A stretch of 64,000 bases of DNA from assembly GCF_035222275.1 (NCBI RefSeq), contig NW_026946359.1:806001-870000 (forward strand), written 5' to 3'. A model generated the notes under the pieces. The model had not been told where the DNA came from and did not search any database. It saw nothing but the letters and a program-made list of their open reading frames with translations. Both the position numbers and the translations under genes were made by a program. Below are positions 56,344 through 64,000 of this stretch, in pieces. This DNA comes from Podospora bellae-mahoneyi. Lineage: Eukaryota; Ascomycota; Sordariomycetes; Sordariales; Podosporaceae. How positions within the stretch are numbered: position 1 is the stretch's first letter; each line of letters begins with the position of its first letter.

Positions 56344-57162
56344 AGGATCTTTGTGACTTGAATATATATGTCTCCTGAGCGCGGCGTCGGACTCGGTGGC
56401 ATGTAGCCTTGTATTTTACAACGGACACTTTTCCTTTTTTTATTTTTTTTTATTTTTATGATATCTCGAGGCTCTTCCTACGGGTTAGCCTGATCGGTTT
56501 TTTTTGCTTCATATACAGCACCATGGAGACCTTCTGACCTGCGCACGATCTGTGAGGATTCTGTCCTCTTAGGCAGCAGAAAGAGACGGTGTTCAAGGGG
56601 ATGACGAGGTCTGCATTGCATTATGGAATGGCGAACAAAACTTGGGTTTGGAGGTTTTTTTGTTACCTCTCAGGGAATTTTCTTATGTTACTGTCTGCTT
56701 AGGGGAAAATAATACTCGTCGCTGTGGCGCGGCTATGAACTCAACACTGTGGTCGCCTGTGTACTTGCTGGCTATGTGTGTATCTCTTTCTGTCTCTTCT
56801 GTGTAATGTTCCGTCTTACCTGGCATGTCCAGCGTCCTGCTAAGCAATGGCAAGTGCGCCCATGAGGAAAGGTGTTTGTAGTCGACACCTTCCCAGCCGT
56901 CCTGTCTTGTTGGGCATTGCCGGCCTGTGGAAGGGGCCTCACGGAGGCCATGCCCCGTCTTAGATAGACCATGACGTCCCTGTTGTCCATCGACAAACTT
57001 CTTCTTCACCCATCTTGCCCCCGTCACTGTATTATTCCATCTCGACCCGTCCCAAACCCCCGACTCTCGTTGGATTTTCTGTGAGGGGATTATCCCGCAA
57101 TACTTACCCGGCAGCATTATTGCACCCCGTAACTTTTATCCCATGGACAGAGGTGCACCGTC
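56344..57162. other. 0.8-kb intergenic region
   Basis: FPR4 3' UTR (T-rich at 56433-56458) and the kinase promoter. A 144-codon minus-strand frame (56683-57117) has no domain and was not accepted. Confidence 0.5.
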
Positions 57163-60100
57163 ATGACGAGCAGAACTGGCCAGCAGCACAGCGAGATCGC
57201 CTCCATCTCTCTAGGGGCCGGCTACAAACTGGACGACAACAACGCCTCGGTGTGGTCCCTTGCTCGCTCCGACCGTGCTTCCATCCAAGTCACCACGGCC
57301 GCCGCTCGTAAAAGGTTCAAGATATTCTCCGCATTCAAGTCGTTGACCAATCTTGGTGAGTTTCCAAGCTTTCTTGTCGGGAATGTTGAGAAGACCGTTT
57401 GGGCTGATACGAACCGACGTGAAAAGCCTCTGACAAGCCACCCGCCGTCACGACACCGACCGAGCCCCTTAGCGGCCACCGCGGTGCAAAGTCAATTATC
57501 CCAAGGGGCATACTGTCAAAAATGTCCAGCGCCATCGTCCGTGGTGCTCCTTCTCCCATGGAGCCGACTGTTATTCATCGATCCACCCAACCGAGGAGTC
57601 GTCGACCGAAGCTTCAGCAGCAGACATTTCAGCAACGTCATCCTCATCATCATCATCATCATCATCACCCTCCTCACCCTCATCATCATCATCACCAGCA
57701 GCAGCAGCAGCAGCAGCAGCAAGAACAAGCAGCAGTGGTGCAGCATATTGAATCTTTTCCGTTGTCACCACCGCAGGTCATCACCCCCGACGCCACCACC
57801 ACGGCGAAGAACACAGACACGACGACGGTTTCGAGCATGCCGAGCACGCCGCAGGATAATTCGGCGAACACCTCGCCCAAGAATTCGACTGGGCAGACGT
57901 CGATGGATTCGTGGATGATGAAGGATCAGAGGCGAGGGGGAGGGGGTGGAGGGGGATCCCCGCCCGAGAGGTTGAAGCAAACCGCCCGGCACGGTAATCA
58001 CCAGCACAACATCGCGCTGCCGTTGTCGGGGGTGTCATCTTGTTCGAATCCAATCATTCGTCATCATGCCCATCATGGCCACAATCATGGCCAGCAACAC
58101 CACAGGGAGAACCCGCCGCAGAACCACATCGATGACACTTCCACCTCTCCCAGTCCGGACTCTGTCTTGACGACTATACAGGAATCGCCCTTTGATCTTG
58201 TCACGCCTTCGATCGTGACGGTGGAGAAGGCGGCTGCGGCCAAGATTGCGCTGGAGGGGTATTTTCAGGAGAAGTTTGCTCTTGGGGCAACGGATAGAGA
58301 GAAGAGGAGGCAGGGGTTTGAGAATGGGCTTTTTGTGGATGCGGCGGCTGCCAGGGGGGGGAAGGAGACGAGAAAGGGGGGGTTGCTGACCAGTGGGCAG
58401 ATTGCCGCTGTCAGACAAGGGTTTTTCAAACAGGAGACTCGGCACCTGAGGGAGACGAGGGTTTTGAAGGCTAGGGGGGCGGGGTTGCTGATGCGGGAGG
58501 GGGTGGACGGGGCGAGGGAGAATGGGTTTGAGGAGGTGCAGATTTTGGGGAAGGGGAGTTTTGGGGTGGTGAAGCTGGTGAGGCAGAGTGGTGGTGGGGG
58601 AGGGGTGTTTGCCATGAAGTGTATACGGAAGGGGGAGATGATCAAGACGCAGCAGGAGGGACATCTCAAGGCGGAGAGGGACTTTTTGATCGCGAGCGAG
58701 GGGTGTCAGTGGGTTGTTCAGCTCGTGGCGGCGTTTCAGGACTTGAAGAATTTGTACTTGGTTACCGAGTACATGCCGGGGGGGGACTTTCTGGGGTTTT
58801 TGATTCGGGAGACTACGCTCCCGGAAGAGGTGGCAAGGTTTTATGTTGCCGAGATGATTCTGGCGGTGGAGGCCACGCATTCGTTGAAGTTTATACACCG
58901 GGACATCAAGCCTGACAACTTTTTGATATCGGCGAGCGGGCACCTGAAGATTTCGGACTTTGGGCTGGCGTTTGATGGGCATTGGTCGCATGACTTGGCC
59001 TATTTTACTAGTCACCGGTATTCGCTCGTGAATAGGCTGGGGTTGAACGTGGTGGGGGATAAGCAGGACAGGAAGGAGAGCAGGAGCACGGCTGCGGTGC
59101 TGAAGTGGACGAGTGGCATCATGACGGGGATTGGGAAGCATCAGCCCAAGGTGGGGGTTGGGGTCGGGGTGGAGGGGGATGAAAAGAGGGAGCCGTTGCT
59201 GAGCTGGAGGAACAGGAACGGGAACAGGGGGGCGGCGGTGAGTATTATGGGTACGAGTCAGTACATGGCTCCCGAGGTGGTCAAGGGGGAGTGTTATGAT
59301 GCGAGGTGCGACTACTGGAGCGTGGCGGTGATTCTGTACGAGTGCCTGTACGGGAGCACGCCGTTCTACAGCGAGGAGGGGAGGTCGGTGACCAAGAAGA
59401 ATATTTTGAACCACCGGGAGACGTTTCGCTTTCCGAGGCAGGGGCCGGCGGTGTCGACGAGGTGTCGGAATTTGTTGGTCAGTTTGATTGTGGACAAGGA
59501 GGACAGGTTGTCTTGCAAGGCGTACAAGACGAAGGACATGATTGGGCAGATTGGGACTGGGCCGGGGGGGCAGAATCAAAGGGGGATGACGAGTTCGATG
59601 TCGGCGCCGAGTCTGCCTGCTTTGGGGGTTGCTACTATGCCGGGGAATATTAGTACTGGTGGTGGTGGTGGCCCGGCGCAGCAGCAGCAGCAGCATCAGA
59701 CGCAGAAGGATACACGGTGGACGAAGGAATATGTGGACAAGTTTGTGTTCCCTAATGATGCTGAGGATATCAAGGGGCACAAGTGGTTTAGGTCAATTGC
59801 GTGGGACCATTTGCACCAGATGCCGCCGCCGCATGTTCCCGTGCTGGACTCGCCGGACGATGCAACGTATTTTGATGACGAGAGTTTGAGTGATTGGAGT
59901 GAGAGCTCTCTGGAGGACAAGCTGTCGGAGGAGGAGGAGGATGATGAGGATGAGATTGAGAATAGGAGGCTTGAGGAGGAGGGGTATCACGGGTTGAGCA
60001 AACGGGTGTTGGATCAGATGGTTGAGGAGCAGAAGCTGATGGAGGAGAGGAGGCGAGAAGAGGAAAAGGAGAGGTTCCTCGGTAAGCTGGGCAGGAGGCC

Positions 60101-61031
60101 GAGTCTGCAGAGGTGGGTGATGGAGGCGATGAGACAGGCGCCGTTTGATATTGACTATTACATGGGGCTGGAGAAAGAGATTGACAAGGCTAGCCCGGAG
60201 TGCGGGGTTACGGAGGAGGAGAAGGAGGTGATGAAGGCTTTTTTGCTTCGGTACGGGTGTCGGGTGTTTCGGGATGGGGAGCCCAAGGGGGACGCCGCCA
60301 AAGATAAGAAGGAAGAGAAGAAGAAGAAGAGGCCGAGGGACAAGATTTTGAGGGACAAGGAGATGGGAAAGGTGGCGATGGGTGTGAGGAGACGGACGGC
60401 ATTTGCTGGGTATGAGTGGGTTGGCTGTCGCGGGTTAAATGGGGGCGAGGTGCTTGGTGGTGCTGGTGGTGGCGGTGGTCAGGAGAATGTTGGGTTGGAT
60501 GGGACGTCGGTGATGAAACCGAAGCCTGTCCAGCATTCTCCTCAGCAACAGGTGCAGATGCAGACACCGCGGCAGGTGGTGAATGTTGGGGCGGTGGGTA
60601 TGGATGGGGGTTATGACGGATCTCCCGAGAGTATTTCCTCGCCTACGTATCGATGGGGACCGCATCCACAGATTCACTTACCGCCGGCTCATGTTCATTT
60701 ACCACCGCCTCATGCGCTGCCTCCCATGACGGGGTATGCGTTTCAACCTGATCCGTTTTGGAGACCACCACCGGTAGCTCCCCAGCCGCAGTTTACACAT
60801 GCTCATCATCCTAAGTATCACCCACTACCGCCACGGCAGTTTTCACCATTTCCATTTCAGCAGCAGCAGCAACCAGATCCTCGACACTTTCAACTACCTC
60901 CATTTCGTCCACCGCCACCGCAACAAGCCCGGAACTATTCCCCTTATCAGAGCCAGTACGTACAGAGTCAAGTCCCGAGACATTTTTCCATGCCACCACA
61001 AGCACATCCGCAGGCACCACCACCGCACTAG
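57163..61031 (+). CDS. NDR-like AGC serine/threonine kinase, about 1265 aa
   Basis: The main exon holds the whole kinase. It can start at ATG 57522 (1169 aa). A better model starts at 57163 (MTSRTGQQHSEIASISLGAG) and splices GTGAGT 57356 to AAAAG 57426 in phase; the sum, 1266 codons, divides exactly. Residues about 135-160 hold H8, H5 and Q9 runs. The N-terminal regulatory helix KIALEGYFQEKFALGATDREKRR precedes the kinase core (about 430-830). Core motifs are GKGSFGVVKLV, FAMKCIRKGE, HRDIKPDN (HRD near 555), DFGLAF and MAPEVV. About 100 residues between DFG and APE form the long activation-segment insert of NDR/LATS-type kinases. Acidic and Lys-rich coiled segments follow, then a Pro/Gln/His-rich tail. 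I see no clear AGC hydrophobic motif. It differs from Cot-1/Cbk1 and may be a third fungal NDR-like group. The TAG at 61029 is followed in frame by more coding-like sequence. Confidence 0.88.
57638..57732 (+). repeat. CAT and CAG runs encoding His and Gln tracts in the kinase
   Basis: CAT-rich trinucleotide runs encode H8 and H5, followed by a CAG run encoding nine Gln. The tract lies in the disordered N-terminus of the kinase. Confidence 0.9.
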
Positions 61032-61530
61032 GTTGGCGGTAATAAGCAGGGCGGTGGTACTGGGGCTGGAGGGAATGATGCCGGAGTATGGGCTGGCGAG
61101 ACAGGTTTTGATCTGAAGAACAAGGGCAGGGTGGGTGTGTCGTGAGGTGATGATTATGAACGACGAGGGGCAATCTTGTTTTTTGGGCGTTTGTTGGGTA
61201 GATGGGATACGTACAACGACAGTATTATTAGATAGTAGACAGCCTACCTATGACACCACCAGAAGTAGAGTTAATAGTAGTTGTAATCTCTCACTTGTTT
61301 CTGCAGACTCGGAGGGCGGTGTAAAAGACCCAACATCATGCGTTGTCGTAGCTCGTCGTATCCATTAGTGTATATTTTCGTCATGCCAACGACACCCATC
61401 CATCTATTAGCGCCTCATTTTGCCAACCTCCAACCCAAAGCAATTTCCCACATGATCTTTATGAAGTGTGTGCGTGCTCTCGTGACTTCCCCCTCCATTT
61501 CCTCACTGTCCACCTCCAAACCGCAAACCT
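61032..61530. other. Convergent 3' region between kinase and YOS1
   Basis: The first 114 bp continue the kinase frame after its stop codon (see findings). The rest is AT-richer, UTR-like sequence without a gene. Confidence 0.5.
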
Positions 61531-62217
61531 TTAGCCCAAAACAAGCTCATACACTATGATGAGGGTATTGATCACAATTAATGGTACTACCTCTCTTGTT
61601 AGTGACGGTGGCGAAAGTGCGGGGTACGTGAGGAGAGTACATACTCCTCATCAAGGTCCGGATCGAGGCAATCAGCTGGATGGCATTGTACTTGACGCTG
61701 CTGTCTACGCCGCCGGGGCCGCCGAAGGAGCGGTTGTGGGTTGCGGGGGTGAGGTTTACTGTCGGTCAAAGAGTCAGTGTTTCCTGTACTGGATAGTCAT
61801 TTGCTGTTGTATGTCGTGGTGAAAGCAGCAGGGCCACTTTTCCGACCTCGTTGACTGGTGTCTGGTTTTGCTCCGTGTTGGTATCGAGCACAGCATCCCA
61901 ACGAGTTGGCGCCCTCAAAGCGCGACCCTCCCGCCAGAGTTTGTTCAAGGACCCCCCATTTGGGAAGGTTTGACCCTCTTTACCGGTTGAGCTGTGGTTG
62001 TCGGAGTTGGAATAGGACTATGGGTTCGGGAACACCGGGGGAATGGTGGGGATAAACGCACCGCGAGCAAGGAAGCGGTCCTCTGACAGGACGACGATGG
62101 CGTTGAGAATCAGGACGGTCACTTTTTTTTTTTTGCACAGACGTTAGCATGCTTGATAGAGAAGGGGGGGAGAACAAGGAGAAGCATACCATAGAGAATC
62201 TTCCCCAGAAAAGACAT
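61531..62217 (-). CDS. YOS1: Yos1/IER3IP1 family ER-Golgi transport protein, four exons, 85 aa
   Basis: Yos1 is a small membrane subunit of the Yip1-Yif1 complex needed for COPII traffic from ER to Golgi. The gene is cut into four short exons: 62217-62190, 62121-62062, 61758-61645 and 61586-61531. Introns are 68 nt (GTATGC, GCTAAC), 303 nt (GTGCGT ... CGACAG) and 58 nt (GTATGT, CACTAAC, GTAG). All phases fit and the total is 86 codons, against 87 aa in yeast. The protein starts MSFLGKILYVTVLILNAIVV (TM1) and has the hallmark LSEDRFL. A Gly-rich loop follows (FGGPGGVDSSVK), then LIASIRTLMRIPLIVINTL (TM2) and ends YELVLG. The SEDRFL and RT-MRIPLIV-N motifs are diagnostic of the family. Intron 1 ends in a run of twelve A directly before AG, an odd acceptor. 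The long second intron is unusual beside its neighbours. Confidence 0.9.
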
Positions 62218-62750
62218 CTTCGCTTTGCTTCGAGGGGGTAGCTCCCCTTCTTCTCGCAGTGGTTCGGGTGACAATATATCGCCGGTTATTGGTGTGGTTT
62301 ATATCGCTAGACAGGGAGTATGTTTGCTGCCGTCGCGATTGTCGTCGTGTCGCGGTGTCGCCAGTAAGAAGCACAGAGGTGGACGTTTACAGTCAACTTG
62401 ACAGCTTGAGCTTCAACCGCCGTGCGTCAGCCAATGCGACGCGCAGAGGACAGATTAATTGTGGGGCAGCCGTTCATCAAAAAGGGAGTTACGTCATGTG
62501 ACAGTGTGCAGAGGTACAGTAGAACCCTAACCCCTGGAATAAGAGGAAAGTGGAGTTCATCCCCCTATTTACCCCTGAAATTGTGCTGGCAAACATCCTC
62601 AGTCCATCAACAACCTGTTTATTTACTCCTCAACATACATCGATACATGCTAAATGTTACATTTCAGTCCCACAACAACAGAGATAGTAACACAAGAACC
62701 ACAAAACTCTGTGAATACCAACTTCTGTCACTCATCACCCGTCCCATTAC
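62218..62750. other. YOS1 upstream region
   Basis: Presumed YOS1 promoter, with no reliable gene. A plus-strand frame (62422-62847) is open and ends at a good GTAAGTAAT sequence at 62840, but it shows no domain. An 11-base telomere-like motif lies at 62523-62533. Confidence 0.45.
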
Positions 62751-62973
62751 TCACCCCGCGAGACAAACCAACTCCGACGGCGGCACCATATACCCAACCC
62801 TACTAGCAGGCACCCTCACCACCCTGTATTCCAGATCAGGTAAGTAATCATAATACCGCCATTCCTCCGCATTCCAAAGGCTCTTCGATTCCTCTACCGT
62901 GTCCAGGACATGCAGCAATGCATAGCCTGCACTCAGAAAATCTCGCAAGCACGAGTACACGCGCTGGGAAAAG
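62751..62973 (-). CDS. Terminal exon of an unrecognised gene (5' part unresolved)
   Basis: The frame ends with stop at 62751 and reads as convincing protein: FSQRVYSCLRDFLSAGYALL, TVEESKSLWNAEEWRYYDYL, RVVRVPASRVGYMVPPSEL. Directly upstream on this strand is an intron-like end: GACTAAC branch, then TTATTACAG with AG at 62975-62974. The frame beyond it has no ATG, so an upstream exon is needed. One candidate donor is GTGAGG at 63179, which is in phase with a 134-codon frame (63176-63580); that frame has weak codon bias. The family is not recognised, and the true first exon may lie elsewhere or beyond the window. Confidence 0.4.
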
Positions 62974-64000
62974 CTGTAATAACAACTGGTGTTAGTCTCA
63001 TCCCTGATCTTTAAGAGTGCGTTGCTGTGATCAAAAAGAACAATATAAAAAAACAATCGACGATTGCAACGCACGCCTAACAAGCACTGGTGTTTTCAGC
63101 TGTCAAAGCACGAATTTCATCGCTAAATAAACAAACAAAACCAGCAAACAAGCCGTAAAAATGAAAACCTTCGCCTCACTTGACACAATGCTTTGTAATC
63201 CCAGTCCAGTAAAGTTCAGTTCCAGTTCCAGTCCAGCAGCCCAGAGAAAGTTCAACCAACGGTGTTTCAGGAAAAGACTCCCCTTGATGTGTGACAAAAA
63301 ACCCCACATTGATAAACCGAATGTTAGCTTTGTTGCAAAAAGAAAAAGGGTGTAGAAATTGAGCCCGTCCATCCTGAGTGTAGTGTGTGTAATCCATCGC
63401 TTTGCCCGCCTTTTGCCATGCTAATGCTCCGTTACTTGTAACTTCAAAGTGGTAAAAAAGATAAACCAAAAAGACTTGCAGAAAAGAAAAACAAGAACAA
63501 AAAACCAACAGGCCAGATTCATCCGTTTTTGTTTTGCCCGATACGGTATCAAAACCCTTCCGTCCATCCATTCGAAACAAAACCCGTCTGCTGCTTCTTC
63601 AGCCCCTCCAAAATATTAAGAAAAATGCTAAAGTACCAACTAACTGGAAGCCAAACGGATTTCTAGAGGCTCTCCTCTTCTCCCAAGAATTATCCGTCCT
63701 TGCTGGTGTTTGCCGCAACAATACTGGTTAATGGTATATAACGTAATGATGTGTGTGCCGTAAATACGTGTTGTAGAAGTATCAGAGGATTAATCGACTT
63801 TGCAATGGCAGGGCTGGAGAGAAACTCAAAAGTCCAACGCAGCATCGAAACCACGACCGCCCACCTGCCTTGCAAGGAGGGATAGAGGAGAAACAAGAGC
63901 AACAAAAAGCCACACTTTATAGGTTCCGGGGTATTGGATGACAAGGTGCGTAGAAACAGCAAGCCAAAAAACAAAAGCATCAAAAAACCGAGGACAGCAA
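62974..64000. other. Right-edge region, AT-rich, no firm gene
   Basis: Several minus-strand frames with hydrophobic, AT-rich codons are open, but none shows a domain or codon bias. The region may hold 5' exons or leader of the 62751 gene. Confidence 0.4.

Noticed and set aside
56683-57117. 144-codon minus-strand frame upstream of the kinase
   Set aside because: No domain and a mixed composition; it contains a GTAAGTAT but no usable acceptor at a normal distance.
58035-59780. 581-codon open frame on the minus strand
   Set aside because: Antisense shadow of the GC-rich kinase exon, with Pro/Leu/His-rich sequence and no domain.
1-64000. CRISPR arrays, operon-type promoters, retroelements or DNA transposons
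   Set aside because: This is eukaryotic nuclear DNA. No spaced direct-repeat array, reverse-transcriptase, integrase or transposase sequence, or terminal repeat pair, was seen.

Overview
The window looks like nuclear DNA of a filamentous ascomycete, most likely a sordariomycete and perhaps Sordariales (inferred from gene content and style; the species was not identified). Most introns are 50-160 nt with GTRNGT-type donors, CTAAC/CTGAC-type branch sites and YAG acceptors. Coding regions favour C/G in third position. Intergenic regions are 0.2-6 kb and rich in microsatellites and pyrimidine or purine tracts. I saw no tRNA, rRNA, CRISPR array, prophage or intact transposon.

Layout, left to right: (1) a 1155-aa fungal protein of unknown function (+, 951-4480); (2) the small U2AF splicing subunit (-, 5015-5641); (3) a tricalbin-type ER-plasma membrane tether with SMP and C2 domains (+, 7953-12665); (4) an ELMO/CED-12 family protein whose frame breaks at a G10 run (+, 13638-15952); (5) a membrane-anchored alpha/beta hydrolase (-, 17869-19126); (6) a Mep/Amt ammonium transporter with a GC-AG intron and Glu at the first 'twin-His' position (-, 21387-23075); (7) an accessory-looking stretch with an uncertain gene near 28 kb; (8) a SulP sulfate permease (-, 28835-31579); (9) 3 kb with a possible unresolved or decayed gene; (10) the Bub2/Cdc16 TBC-domain GAP (+, 34589-36220); (11) a Cys-rich secreted protein with a hydrophobic tail (+, 38456-39017); (12) an Izh3-type PAQR protein (-, 39207-40697); (13) a short THOC5/FMIP-type THO subunit with a second GC-AG intron (+, 41794-42650); (14) about 6 kb with no firm gene; (15) a multi-spanning GT2-like glycosyltransferase (+, 48879-51122); (16) a 3.7-kb gap; (17) the nucleolar FKBP Fpr3/Fpr4 (+, 54837-56343); (18) an NDR-like AGC kinase (+, 57163-61031); (19) a four-exon YOS1 gene that no single long ORF reveals (-, 61531-62217); (20) a partial unrecognised gene near the right edge.

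The genes are not a functional cluster. They are mainly housekeeping functions: pre-mRNA splicing and mRNA export, membrane contact and ER-Golgi traffic, nutrient uptake, mitotic exit, signalling and nucleolar chaperoning. No single large undescribed system stands out. The points most worth a second look are the reconstructed YOS1 gene, the two GC-AG introns, the G10 frame break in the ELMO gene, the Mep Glu substitution with its GATA-rich promoter, a triple GATA palindrome upstream of the FKBP gene, the in-frame sequence after the kinase stop codon, and three unresolved gene-like regions (27.9-28.6 kb, 32.3-33.1 kb, 62.75-63.2 kb). Splice sites were placed by eye from frame continuity and consensus signals; all CDS totals given with exons divide by three.
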